A stretch of 64,000 nt of DNA from Lentimicrobium sp. Lineage in GTDB: Bacteria; Bacteroidota; Bacteroidia; Bacteroidales; Lentimicrobiaceae. The notes below the pieces were generated by a model. It did no database searches and was not told the origin of the DNA. It was given only the letters and a program-made list of their open reading frames with translations. Where the stretch lies: assembly GCA_023957275.1 (NCBI GenBank), contig JAMLHF010000009.1, forward strand, positions 1-64,000. The letters run 5' to 3'. Below, piece after piece: positions 8,824 through 18,600 of the stretch (positions within the stretch are counted from its first letter, which is position 1; every line of letters starts with the position of its first letter). The translations under genes were made by a program, and so were the position numbers.

Positions 8824-9732
8824 CTATTTATCGGCGGACTTTTCATCCAGCAACATCTTTCTGGCTTCTTTCAGCCTCGCTTTCTCGGCTTCGGGCAGCA
8901 CGGGATATTCCACCTTCAGCTCCTTCAGCCGGTTGATAATGATATTGCTCACGGCATAACGCATATACCATTTGCGGTCGGCCGGGATCACAAACCAGGG
9001 GGCATGTTCGGTGGAAGTCGCGGTGAGCATATCGCTGTAGGCGTCCATATAGTCCTCCCAGTGGGCGCGTTCTTTCACATCGCCGGAGGAGAATTTCCAG
9101 TTTTTTGCAGGATCCTCAATGCGCTCCAGAAAACGCTTTTTCTGTTCCTCCTTCGACACATTCAGGAAAAACTTCAGGATAATGGTGCCGTTTTCAGTAA
9201 GGTGCTTTTCCAGGTCGTTGATCTGCCGGTAACGGTTTTCCCAGAAATCTTTATCCACCGCATCCACGGTTTTAATCCCCGGAAGGTTCTGCGCCAGCAG
9301 GTACTCAGGATGCACCTTTACCACGAGCACCTCTTCGTAATACGAACGGTTGAAAATCCCGAACCTGCCGCGCTCGGGAAGGCATTTGTAGGTCCTCCAG
9401 ATGTAATCGTGATCCAGCTCGGCAGCCGAAGGGGTTTTAAAACTGTATACCTCACAGCCCTGGGGATTAAGGCCCGACATCACATGCTTGATGGTCCCGT
9501 CCTTCCCCGCCGCATCCATCGCCTGAAAAATCAACAGCACCGCGTAGCGGTTATGGGCATAAAGTTTATCCTGAAGCCCGATCAGCTCATTCACGTTTTC
9601 CTCCAGGAGTTTTACCCCTTCATCTTTCCCGTTAAGGATTCCCTTATAGGTCGGATCGAAGTCCGAAACCCTGATTTTCTTTCCGGGCTTTGCCAGAATG
9701 GCCGGGTCGTGCAGCAGGTTTTTCTTTTTCAT
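8824..9732 (-). CDS. PPK2-family polyphosphate:nucleotide phosphotransferase
   Basis: A 302-residue polyphosphate kinase 2 family enzyme. It carries the P-loop variant AMDAAGKDG (residues 71-79), GLNPQGCEVYSFK after it, and RGRFGIFNRSYYEEVLV (about residues 121-137), the region holding the family's acidic and lid residues. The family transfers phosphate between polyphosphate and nucleoside mono- or diphosphates in the cytoplasm. A single domain of this length fits the short class used for AMP or ADP phosphorylation, but the exact substrate cannot be read from the sequence. No exopolyphosphatase or ppk1 is adjacent. The ATG at 9732 precedes a basic N-terminus. A weak -7-like box (TATCTTTA, complement 9769-9776) lies upstream. 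Confidence 0.93.
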   Translation of the reverse strand: MKKKNLLHDPAILAKPGKKIRVSDFDPTYKGILNGKDEGVKLLEENVNELIGLQDKLYAHNRYAVLLIFQAMDAAGKDGTIKHVMSGLNPQGCEVYSFKTPSAAELDHDYIWRTYKCLPERGRFGIFNRSYYEEVLVVKVHPEYLLAQNLPGIKTVDAVDKDFWENRYRQINDLEKHLTENGTIILKFFLNVSKEEQKKRFLERIEDPAKNWKFSSGDVKERAHWEDYMDAYSDMLTATSTEHAPWFVIPADRKWYMRYAVSNIIINRLKELKVEYPVLPEAEKARLKEARKMLLDEKSADK

Positions 9733-10016
9733 AAACTTCAGATTTCAGCATCATGGGTTACATCTGTTAAAGATAGAAAATCAGGCCTCAAAAGTTAAAA
9801 AATTATTCAAAAAAAATCACAAGAAAAAGATCCTGCACTTTTTAAACAGCAACCCAATTAACTTAAATTATATTTCATTGTAATACAGTATATTATGAAT
9901 TCATTTATCTACCTTCAATCAATAAAATAATATATTCGTAATCATTTTAAATAAATATTTATTTTACCGGTCCGGAAAAATGCCGTATCTTGCAAACCGA
10001 ACAAAACCCAATCTAT

Positions 10017-10472
10017 ATGAAGAATTATCAGTTAAGTGTATTCAATGCAGTATTAAAACCAGGGATTAACGACAAAAATGCGGTAGCCGATTTTCTGTTC
10101 GAACATCTCGATCAGTTTGGCGACAAAAAAGAGGACATTATGAAGGCCATAGATTTTTCCGTCAAAGACAGGGCTTCGTTCGGAGGATTTACGCTGGTGG
10201 CGAAGGAGAATGGCAGTATAATAGGGGCTGTAGTGGTGAATCAGACAGGAATGGAAGGTTATATTCCCGAAAATATTCTTGTATACATAGCCACCCATCG
10301 CAATTACCGGGGGAAAGGCGTTGGGAAAAGCCTGATGCAGGAAGCCATCAATATGGCCCATGGCGACATCGCCCTGCATGTTGAACCGGATAATCCCGCA
10401 AGGCATTTATATCAGAAGCTGGGCTTCGACAACAAATACCTTGAAATGCGACTTAAAAAAGAAACCGTCTGA
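10017..10472 (+). CDS. GNAT-family N-acetyltransferase, paired with PLP racemase
   Basis: A 151-residue acetyltransferase starting at ATG 10017; an in-frame TTG 27 bp upstream is less likely. The acetyl-CoA pyrophosphate loop RNYRGKGVGKSLMQEA is clear at about residues 100-115. The C-terminal HVEPDNPARHLYQKLGF is the usual GNAT beta4-alpha4 segment. The stop codon TGA shares its A with the ATG of the next gene, so translation is probably coupled and the two products are likely to act on related metabolites. The acceptor is not evident; an amino acid or amine is an inference from the racemase partner. The 280-bp region upstream is AT-rich with no recognised element. Confidence 0.85.
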   Translation: MKNYQLSVFNAVLKPGINDKNAVADFLFEHLDQFGDKKEDIMKAIDFSVKDRASFGGFTLVAKENGSIIGAVVVNQTGMEGYIPENILVYIATHRNYRGKGVGKSLMQEAINMAHGDIALHVEPDNPARHLYQKLGFDNKYLEMRLKKETV

Positions 10473-11542
10473 TGGCATTCATAACGCTGGATCAGCAGAA
10501 GTTAAAAGATAATTACCATTATCTGAACAAGCTTTTCCGGGAGGAAGGCATACAGTGGGCGGTGGTATCAAAGTTGCTCTGCGGCAACAGATTATATCTT
10601 CAGGAGGTTATCAACCTGGGAATCCATCAGTTGTGCGACTCCAGGGTGTCCAACCTCAGGGCCATCAAAAAGATGTCGCCCGAAATTGAAACGATTTACA
10701 TCAAGCCGCCTCCCATGCGCTCCATTCCGGAGATCGTGCGTTATGCCGACATCAGTTTCAATACCGGATTGAGCACCATACAGGCACTTTCGGCCGAAGC
10801 GGAAAAGCAGGGGAAGGTTCACCAGGTAATTATCATGGTGGAGATGGGCGAACTGCGCGAAGGCGTGATGCGCGATGACCTGATAGAATTTTACGAAAAA
10901 GTCTTCCGGCTCCCGCACATCAATGTCGTTGGCATAGGCACCAACCTGAGCTGCCTTTACGGCGTGCTTCCCAACCACGACAAGCTGATCCAGCTCAGCC
11001 TTTACAAGCAGTTGATAGAAGCCAAGTTTAACCGTAAAATCCCGTATGTTTCAGGCGGGTCCTCGGTATCCATCCCGCTGATCTTTGAAAAGATACTGCC
11101 CAGAGGCATCAACCATTTCAGGGTGGGCGAGACCCTCTTTCTGGGCACGGATGTCTATCACGACACGGTGATCGAAGGTATGCACAACGATGTGCTGCGC
11201 CTGTATGCCGAAATCATTGAACTGATCGAAAAACCCACCGTTCCCATGGGCGAAATCGGCACCAATGTTGAAGGGCACAGTTTCAGTTTCGACTCAGAGA
11301 CATCAGGAAAAACAGCCTGCCGGGCAATCCTCGACATCGGCCTGCTGGATGTGGAAAGCAACCACCTTTTCCCGGCCGATCCGCAGATAAAATTTGCCGG
11401 CAGCAGCAGCGATATGATCGTGATCGACCTGGGCGGGAACGAAAAAAATTACAAAACCGGCGATCTCGTGGAATTCAAAATGGATTATATGGGGGCGCTC
11501 CGCATCATGAACTCAAGATATATCGGCAAGCAGGTGAGGTAA
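10472..11542 (+). CDS. PLP-dependent amino-acid racemase, alanine/ornithine racemase-like
   Basis: A 356-residue fold-type III PLP enzyme. WAVVSKLLCGN places the Schiff-base lysine at K34. Landmarks that follow include CDSRVSNLRAIKK, VEMGELREGV and YVSGGSSVSIP (phosphate-binding loop region), and HFRVGETLFLG near residue 217. These resemble the ornithine racemase/YhfX branch rather than housekeeping Alr, which would carry a longer C-terminal domain with a catalytic tyrosine. The reaction is probably racemisation of a free amino acid, with the substrate unassigned. It overlaps the upstream GNAT gene by one base. A weak hairpin plus T-run follows at 11587. Confidence 0.85.
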   Translation: MAFITLDQQKLKDNYHYLNKLFREEGIQWAVVSKLLCGNRLYLQEVINLGIHQLCDSRVSNLRAIKKMSPEIETIYIKPPPMRSIPEIVRYADISFNTGLSTIQALSAEAEKQGKVHQVIIMVEMGELREGVMRDDLIEFYEKVFRLPHINVVGIGTNLSCLYGVLPNHDKLIQLSLYKQLIEAKFNRKIPYVSGGSSVSIPLIFEKILPRGINHFRVGETLFLGTDVYHDTVIEGMHNDVLRLYAEIIELIEKPTVPMGEIGTNVEGHSFSFDSETSGKTACRAILDIGLLDVESNHLFPADPQIKFAGSSSDMIVIDLGGNEKNYKTGDLVEFKMDYMGALRIMNSRYIGKQVR

Positions 11543-11586
11543 TCCCGTTTATTGCATTGCATAAATACTGATATTTGCATTTCATT

Positions 11587-11606
11587 AGCCTGAAAGGGCT
11601 TTTTTT
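11587..11606 (+). terminator. Short intrinsic terminator after GNAT-racemase pair
   Basis: AGCC (11587-11590) and GGCT (11597-11600) pair around a 6-nt loop and are followed by six Ts. The stem is only 4 bp, so this is a modest call. Confidence 0.45.
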
Positions 11607-11635
11607 CAGTATTGTCACCCTCACACAAACCTGTT

Positions 11636-12229
11636 ATGCCTTTTTTGGTTGTTGACCTCGAAATGAGCGGCCCGGAGCCGGGCTATCATGAAATCATTCA
11701 GATCGGAGCAGTTTTGCTGAACGACAACTGGGTGGAACTCGGAACTTACCTCAGCAATGTGTATCCCGAAAACGAGGAGGCGTTTACAGCCTCCGCCGAA
11801 AAGATTCACGGGCTTTCGCTCGATGAGTTGCAGGAAGCGCCCATGATTTACGAGGTGCTGGAGGATTTTGAACAGTGGATCCGCAAACTGCTCAAAAGGC
11901 AGGGGGGCGATCTGCGCGATGTGGTGATCTGCGGGCAAAGCGTAATCTTTGACGTGAACTTCCTGAAATTTGCCTACAGCGGTGAAAACCTCGACTGGCC
12001 CTTCAGCAACAAGCTGATCGACCTGCATACCATTGCTTTCTACACCTTCCGCATCCTGGAAGCCAACGGCAAAACCGTCCCCCGCTCCCTCAGCCTGAAA
12101 TCCATCTCGGCATGGTTCGGCTTTGAACGGGAAGGAGACACCCATAACGCCCTGGAAGATTCACAACTGACCATGCAATGCCTGCAAAAGTTTTTCCGGA
12201 TGGCCGCAAAGTTTAAAGTTTCAGACTAA
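11636..12229 (+). CDS. DEDDh 3'-5' exonuclease (DnaQ/RNase T fold)
   Basis: A 197-residue single-domain exonuclease starting at ATG 11636; an in-frame TTG eight codons earlier is not needed. Exo I is FLVVDLEMSG (acidic D and E near residue 7), Exo II is GQSVIFDVNFL (about residue 103), and Exo III is HNALEDSQL (about residue 172), giving the DEDDh set. The family removes 3' nucleotides from DNA or RNA. Without a polymerase or helicase domain the substrate (proofreading, RNA trimming or signalling nucleotide) is open. A single gene, separate from the racemase unit. Confidence 0.88.
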   Translation: MPFLVVDLEMSGPEPGYHEIIQIGAVLLNDNWVELGTYLSNVYPENEEAFTASAEKIHGLSLDELQEAPMIYEVLEDFEQWIRKLLKRQGGDLRDVVICGQSVIFDVNFLKFAYSGENLDWPFSNKLIDLHTIAFYTFRILEANGKTVPRSLSLKSISAWFGFEREGDTHNALEDSQLTMQCLQKFFRMAAKFKVSD

Positions 12230-12609
12230 ATCTGCTGCAACATTTCTAACAGGAGTCAGCATGAAGCCATTTTGCACAGATTAAAAAGATTGACCTCAAA
12301 TTGGCCTCACAACGGAATTTGTGCAAGCATAATTTTAACTGAAGTTTTTCAGTATAATCTGACATTTTAAAATCAGGAATCCATCAATTAAGGAAAAGGA
12401 ACTCTATAACCGCCAAAAGAATCGCGACGCTGTATAATCACAACACATGCTGAACCGGGCTTGCTTTCATTAAAGATTTCATTCACAGCAAGGCCGATCA
12501 TGAGGATAAAACTGATATACAGAATTCAATTCTTAAAAAAAACCGGCACTACGGCAAAGGATAAGCCGGGGATTTTATAATTTTGAAGAATCTTACACGG
12601 AACGCTCAC
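12230..12609. other. Intergenic region with a single -7 box
   Basis: A stretch of 380 bp with no convincing gene. The only element seen is TAATTTTG at 12578-12585, which fits TAnnTTTG and overlaps an in-frame TTG of the next gene. If it is the promoter, the start codon must lie downstream (ATG 12610 or 12613). No repeat or strong hairpin was found. Confidence 0.5.
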
Positions 12610-13044
12610 ATGATGCCTGATGATTCTCATATTCATAACATTGCCGGTTCCATCCTCAGGAATTATAACTACCTTTTTCCCTCTACATATCCTGATATCC
12701 CGTTAAACCTCAATATGTTAAAAGAAGCCATGGCAGAAACCGGATTTTTTCTTGAGGAAGAAAAAATTCCGGAGTTCATGGAAGACATTGAGCTGCAGCT
12801 TGCCGCCATGGTTCCCCTGAACTGGAACAATTACGGCACCATCGCCATACTGCTGAACAAAACCCATCCTGAGGAAGACCTTATCGCCATCAGTCTTCAG
12901 CGGATCACTGAACTGGTAAGGGAATTGCCCAACTTTAACGATGCTGCAGTTCCGGATGAAGACACCCTGGACTCAATCATCTATACCTGGATAAGCCTTA
13001 CGGACGAATTTCCGGGATTTACGGAGGATGAAGCCTGGTCGTAA
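12610..13044 (+). CDS. Hypothetical protein, acidic, 144 aa
   Basis: Not recognised. It is a small soluble protein with no signal peptide or membrane segment, rich in acidic residues, especially at the C-terminus (DEFPGFTEDEAWS). The middle has two predicted helical stretches (PLNLNMLKEAMAETGFFLEE; DLIAISLQRITELVRELP). An in-frame TTG at 12583 extends the frame by nine codons, but it sits inside a -7 promoter box (TAATTTTG), so ATG 12610 or 12613 is preferred. The next gene starts 50 bp downstream on the same strand and the two may be cotranscribed. Codon use looks like that of its neighbours, so it is probably a real gene. Confidence 0.6.
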   Translation: MMPDDSHIHNIAGSILRNYNYLFPSTYPDIPLNLNMLKEAMAETGFFLEEEKIPEFMEDIELQLAAMVPLNWNNYGTIAILLNKTHPEEDLIAISLQRITELVRELPNFNDAAVPDEDTLDSIIYTWISLTDEFPGFTEDEAWS

Positions 13045-13093
13045 ACCGGGTTCCGTTCACCGGGCCTGCTGATTAACAAAGAAAAACCATCGT

Positions 13094-13777
13094 ATGAAAA
13101 AGATCCTGAGTTTTCTGTTACTGTTTGCTTTCGCAGGCAGCGCCATGGCACAGCAGAACAATTTTACACCACCCCGCTATAAAAAGATCAGAAAAGCCAT
13201 TGAAAAAAAGGAATCCGGATCATATTATCCCTTTCTGATGCAGCGCCTGCAGTCCAATGACACTACCCTTACCGTGGAAGATTACCACCTGCTGTATTAC
13301 GGATACGCCCTGCAAACCGGCTATGCGCCGTATGCCACCCACCCCCTGGCCGACAGCCTGATGAGCATCCTCAGGAAAGAAGAAGTCACAGGTCAGGATT
13401 ACGAAGCCATTATCAGGCACGGCTCGGCCCTGCTGCTCGGGAACCCTTTCGAAATCAGATTTCTCGATCCGTTGATCTATGCACACCGTATGAAAGGGAA
13501 TCAGGAGATGGCCGCCAGACTGGAATTCAGGTTCGGCCGGATTATAGAAACCATCTTTGGTTCAGGCGACGGACTCAGCAGGGAAACGGCATTTCATGTC
13601 ACCTCCGTATCCCACGAATATGATATGCTCAGGGCGCTGGGGTTCGGCTTTGGCGGGCAGCAGCAGCTGATCGACGGAAAATACGATTACCTTAAAGTCA
13701 GCAAAAACGACTATGGCATAGAGGGAATGTATTTCGATGTATCCGTCCTGCTCAGGTCCCTGTCAAACCTCCGGTAA
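13094..13777 (+). CDS. DUF4919 secreted protein
   Basis: A 227-residue protein with a signal peptide (MKKILSFLLLFAFAGSAMAQ, cleavage expected after A19 or Q20). The mature part begins with an alpha-helical TPR-like stretch (FTPPRYKKIRKAIEKKES, LTVEDYHLLYYGYAL). It ends with a compact domain containing HVTSVSHEYDMLRALGF and QQLIDGKYDYLKV. This pattern matches the Bacteroidota DUF4919 family, whose function is unknown. It is likely periplasmic or outer-membrane associated. It may share a transcript with the small gene upstream. The next gene has its own -7 box. Confidence 0.75.
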   Translation: MKKILSFLLLFAFAGSAMAQQNNFTPPRYKKIRKAIEKKESGSYYPFLMQRLQSNDTTLTVEDYHLLYYGYALQTGYAPYATHPLADSLMSILRKEEVTGQDYEAIIRHGSALLLGNPFEIRFLDPLIYAHRMKGNQEMAARLEFRFGRIIETIFGSGDGLSRETAFHVTSVSHEYDMLRALGFGFGGQQQLIDGKYDYLKVSKNDYGIEGMYFDVSVLLRSLSNLR

Positions 13778-13909
13778 ACAGTCGCTGTCCGGATAAGTCC
13801 ATATTTCATGAATGCATTTTTTCCGGAACGGGAAAACACAGTTTTGTGATACCGTTGAGATTTATATTCATTCTAAATTACAATTAACCAAAACTACATA
13901 TCAATTTTC

Positions 13910-13917
13910 TATATTTG
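13910..13917 (+). promoter_or_regulatory. -7 box TATATTTG for the LamG-SH3 gene
   Basis: An exact match to TAnnTTTG. Transcription would start near 13923, too close to a possible ATG at 13931 and consistent with use of ATG 13979 or 13994. Confidence 0.5.
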
Positions 13918-13993
13918 TGAGTAATCTGAGGTGGCGAAAGAAACGGCTCTCCTTTACCGCCCGGCGGAAACACCTTTTATGGCAATATTCAAG

Positions 13994-15580
13994 ATGAAGC
14001 ATCCTGTTCTGAAGCTTTTACACATCTTTCTGATTATTATTCCGGGGCTCCTTTCAGCGCAATCATTGCCCGATTCAGGCCTGGTTGCCGCCTATCCCCT
14101 TGACGGGAATGCCAGAGAGCCGGAACACCGCGAATTTTCAGGTAAAACCCTCAGGACAAAAGCCGTTGCTGACCGCAATGGCCAGGCTGGCCGGGCGCTC
14201 GGATTTCATCCCGGGCCCGGGATGGAGTTCAGCCAGGCTGAGTTACCACTCGACATTTCACCCGATGCGTTACCCGTGGTCACCATTACCTGCTGGATCA
14301 AAGCCGCAGAAACCTTTAAATACCTCACTCCCCTCCGCAGCGGCGACAAGAAACAAAGAGGTCTCCTCACCGACAGGCACAGGGGCAGTCAGCGGTGGAG
14401 CGCTTCGGCAGGCAGGGACGGCATCATTCACGGCTCCCCGGTCCTGAAAGATCAATGGACTTTTATCGCTTTGATCTATGATGCCCCCAATGAGCAGGCC
14501 CGGCTGATTGTGAACAATCAGGTGTTCGGCGGCAGGGCACGGCAGAGGAAAAGCAATCCTTCAACAATCATAGGCGCATTCAACGGTGCCATGGACGAAC
14601 TGAAGGTATATAACCGGGCGCTTTCGCCTGAGGAACTTGAAGCGTTGTATGGAAAGCCCATTGACGTTAACATAGAAGATTTCGCGATAAAAGACAGGAG
14701 CAGTTACCGGCGCAAAATGGAAGCGCGCCGCAACCCTGCCGTGGAAGCCGGACAACAATTTATCGCGGGCTATGAAGAACTGATCATACGCGACAGCGTT
14801 CACAGCCCGAATACACTTCATATTTTCGGGCCCGGCGACACCATTACGGTGCTCGGGCAGGCGGGCGACAACTGGCTCGAAGTGAGCAACCAAAATGGAG
14901 AGAAAGGCTATATATCCGCCTCCTCGCTGATTTCGAATGCCTACAGGACCGGAAAGACAAAGTCGGTGTTCAGGTTCACCAACTGGCTCGGACAACTGTT
15001 TATGATGAATAAGGCCTGGAACTGGTTTTTTGCAGCTCTTTTCACGTTGCTGCTGGCCATGGCCCTGAAATACCGGAAACCACTGAATGACTGGTTCATC
15101 GCGCTGGGCGGCAAAGCAGAAACGGAAGCTTCGGGCTCAAGGAATGAAGGCATTGTAACCACCCGGAAACCAGTTATTCTGGACAGGTATTTCCCTGTAG
15201 CAAGGCCGAAATGGTGGATCATTTCACCGGGAATTGTTTTCGCGCTGATGCTTCTGGGTGGATCAATCTGGGACCCGGCCGAAACCCAATGGTTTTTCAA
15301 CGAAGGGGCCCGCATCATCCCCACCGGTTTCACATTGGCCATCCACTGGGTTTTATGGTCGCTTTCTCTCATCATCATCCTGCTCATCCTCGCCATCACT
15401 GCTGAAAGCCTGCACATTGCCGGTCCCTGGGCGGGAATGCTGCGCCTTGCCATGCTGCTCATATTAAACCTTATGGCCGTGGTGGTCTGCTTTTACCTGG
15501 CCGTGGGCATCATCCTGGTAATCTTCGGCTTTATCCTGTTTGTGGTTGCCCTGTTTACCCTGTTAGGCAGAAAAAGATAA
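13994..15580 (+). CDS. LamG-like / SH3-like protein with C-terminal membrane segments
   Basis: About 528 residues from ATG 13994, where a clean signal peptide begins (MKHPVLKLLHIFLIIIPGLL, then SAQ). ATG 13979 would add five residues. The secreted part starts with a concanavalin/LamG fold (GLVAAYPLDGNAREPEH; MDELKVYNRALSPEELEALY closes it near nt 14640). An SH3-like bacterial domain follows (about nt 14800-14935, GDTITVLGQAGDNWLEVSN, KGYISASSLI). Next come a membrane segment near nt 15020-15070 and, after a 40-residue linker, about four hydrophobic helices to the C-terminus. The topology suggests carbohydrate- or peptide-binding domains displayed outside and anchored in the inner membrane. 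The next gene (repeat-TPR-AAA-AAA) starts 47 bp downstream with no obvious terminator, so the two may work together. Confidence 0.7.
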   Translation: MKHPVLKLLHIFLIIIPGLLSAQSLPDSGLVAAYPLDGNAREPEHREFSGKTLRTKAVADRNGQAGRALGFHPGPGMEFSQAELPLDISPDALPVVTITCWIKAAETFKYLTPLRSGDKKQRGLLTDRHRGSQRWSASAGRDGIIHGSPVLKDQWTFIALIYDAPNEQARLIVNNQVFGGRARQRKSNPSTIIGAFNGAMDELKVYNRALSPEELEALYGKPIDVNIEDFAIKDRSSYRRKMEARRNPAVEAGQQFIAGYEELIIRDSVHSPNTLHIFGPGDTITVLGQAGDNWLEVSNQNGEKGYISASSLISNAYRTGKTKSVFRFTNWLGQLFMMNKAWNWFFAALFTLLLAMALKYRKPLNDWFIALGGKAETEASGSRNEGIVTTRKPVILDRYFPVARPKWWIISPGIVFALMLLGGSIWDPAETQWFFNEGARIIPTGFTLAIHWVLWSLSLIIILLILAITAESLHIAGPWAGMLRLAMLLILNLMAVVVCFYLAVGIILVIFGFILFVVALFTLLGRKR

Positions 15581-15592
15581 CTCAAGGACTTA

Positions 15593-15609
15593 TGCTGATT
15601 TGATCAGCA
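15593..15609. repeat. Small perfect hairpin between the LamG-SH3 and AAA genes
   Basis: TGCTGAT (15593-15599), loop TTG, ATCAGCA (15603-15609). There is no T-run after it, so it is more likely an mRNA processing or attenuation element, or chance, than a terminator. Confidence 0.45.
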
Positions 15610-15627
15610 AACAAATCTTTACGTACT

Positions 15628-18600
15628 ATGCAATCAGACAATTACAATATCTGTCAGGCTTTCCCCGAAAATGAAATCAACCAGGCCTGGGATGGCGGCA
15701 GGCAGATTCAGGGCGTAGCTTTCGGCCAGAACAAATGGATACTGCTGAACTCATCACGGACCATATACGGGCTGCAGCGCTGGGCCACGAATGCCGCTTT
15801 TCCTGCCGATGAAATCAAGGAAGGCTGGGACGAGGGCTTTGACATTATCTTTCTGGCTTACACAGGCGACCGCTGGACGGTTATACTGTCAAAAGATTCC
15901 GGTTTTACCGACCAGATATGGCGCACCAGCAGCCGCTTCCCCGAAAAGGAAATCCGGCAGGGGATAAAGGACGGATACGCCATTACCTCCCTTTCGTACG
16001 GGGTAGACCGCTGGGCGGTGGTGATGAGTAAAGGGTCAAACCTGAAAAACCAGACTTTCATCACAACTACAGACTTCCCGGAAACGGAAATCGCCGAAGG
16101 CTGGAACAACGGACGCGACATCACTTCGCTGGCTTTCGGCGATGGCAAATGGGCACTGGTTATGTCGGAAAACACCGGCTACAAAACACAAAGCTGGGCA
16201 ACCCGTAACAATTTTGAAGAAGGACTGATCAGTGATAAGGCGGGCGCGGGAAATGTCATTACCGGCCTGTTTCATGCAGATGGCATGTGGGTTTACGTGT
16301 TTTCTGTACTGCCCGAAATTGTCGATTCGGGGAATAAAAGCAGCCGGTCAGCAGGCCTGCCTGCCGCCGAAACACCTGATGATACATTTGGTCCTGAAGC
16401 GGTCGAATTGTTTGAAACCGGACGCAAATACTCTGAAAACAATGAACCTGCCAAAGCCATTCCGTATTTCAGGAAAGCCATTAAACTTGAACCGGGCTAT
16501 TTTTCCGCCTACAACTCCCTGGGCGTCGCCCTGGATGAAACCGGTAAAAAAGACGAAGCCCTGAAGTGCTTCCAAAAAGCCTATGAGCTTAACCGGCACA
16601 ATTCCATCATCCTGAGCAACCTGATCAGCCAGATTGCCGATAACGAGGAACCCCTGAAAACGGTGATCAGCCTGGTGGAAGCCGCCGAACCCGCTACCCT
16701 TGAAGGCATTTCATCGGTTAGTGCGCTCAGTACCATAGGCAAGGCTTATTCGGTGAACGGCAGGCATAAGAAGGCGGCCGGATTTTTCCGCAAAGCCCTT
16801 GAAATTGAGCCGGAAAACGATGATTTAAGAATGGAGCTGGGCTATGAGGAGTCCCATTCGGATACTACTACAGCCTCGCCCGCTAAGCCTGAGGTTCAGC
16901 CGGTTAACAGGCCGGAGTCGATTGAATCCCTGCTGGCGGAACTGAACCACCTCACCGGGCTGGAGCAGATCAAACGCGACATTGACGCGCTGCTGAAATT
17001 TATCCGGGTTGAGAAAAAACGTCAGGAAAGGGGCATCGCGGTCGGAAAAACCACGCTGCATACCGTGTTTGCCGGCCCTCCGGGCACCGGAAAAACCACC
17101 ATGGCCAGGCTGATGGGGCGTATGTTCAAGGCGATGGGGCTGCTTAAAAAAGGCCATGTGGTGGAAGTAGACCGCTCAGCCCTGGTGGGCGAATTTATCG
17201 GCCAGACCGCCATCAAAACCAATAAAGTGATCGACTCGGCGCTCGACGGCATCCTTTTTATCGATGAAGCCTACGCGCTGGTTCCCTCCGATGCGCGCAA
17301 CGATTTCGGCGAAGAGGCCATCAATATCCTGGTAAAGCGGATGGAAGACCACAAACACAACCTGGTGGTGATCGTGGCCGGATATCCCGATGAAATGAAA
17401 CGGATGATCGCCTCCAATCCCGGCCTGCAGCATCGTTTTACGCGATACTTCTACTTCGACGATTACAATCCGGAACAGCTTACCCGGATATTCAAAACCA
17501 TCTGCCACGACAGGAAATTTATTCTTACCCCCGAAGCGGAAAGCAAGGTAATGCGCTATTTCGGTTTCCTTTACCGCTCGCGCGACAAGCATTTCGGCAA
17601 CGCCCGTACGGCAGGAAACCTTTTCGAAGAAGCCGTTCATCTGCAATCGGCCAGACTTGCGCTGCTCGATGTGGACAACCTGCCCGACGAAGCCCTGCTG
17701 ACCATCACGGTGGACGATATCACCGCCTCCGTACAGGATGAGTTTGAAGACAAGGAGATGGAATCGCTGGATGACATTATGGCCGAGCTCAACGCCATGG
17801 TAGGCCTTGAGGAGATCAAACAAAACATTGTTACCCTGGTCAACTTCATTAAAACACAACAGAAACTGATCGCCACGGGTTATGAAGCGGATGAGATTTC
17901 ACTGCACAGCGTTTTCTTCGGCCCCCCGGGGACAGGCAAAACTACCGTGGCCCGCCTTATCGGCCGCATCTACAAAGCCCTCGGTCTGCTTTCCAAAGGT
18001 CACGTGGTTGAGGTAAACCGTTCTCACCTCGTGGCTGAATTCGTCGGCCAGACGGCCCCTAAATGCAGCGCCGTCATTGATTCCGCCATGCATGGCATAC
18101 TCTTCATCGATGAAGCCTATTCGCTGACCCCCGAAAAAGGCGGCAATGACTTCGGAAAAGAGGCCCTGGAAATCATCCTGAAGCGTATGGATGATGAAAG
18201 GGATAAATTCGCGGTGATCGTTGCCGGATACACCGCTGAAATGCAACAGCTTATCCGATCCAATGCAGGACTGGAATCACGGTTCAACAATTACTTTTAT
18301 TTCAACGACTACACACCGGCCGAACTGCTTGAGATTTTCAGCCGGAAGATTGCCAGAAGAAGGTTTCACATTGCACCGGAAGCGCTCAGCATGGTGGATG
18401 AGTTTTTCAAAAAGCTGTATGCGGAAAAGACAGAAAGTTTCGGCAACGGCCGCATGGTCAGGAATTTTTACGAAAAAATCATTAAAACGCACAGCAACAG
18501 GGTGGCACATGACGACAGCCTCAGCCGTGATGAAATTGTTACCTTCACCGCGGAGGATGCCGCACAGGCAATCGGGATGATGACATCCATTCACGGCAGA

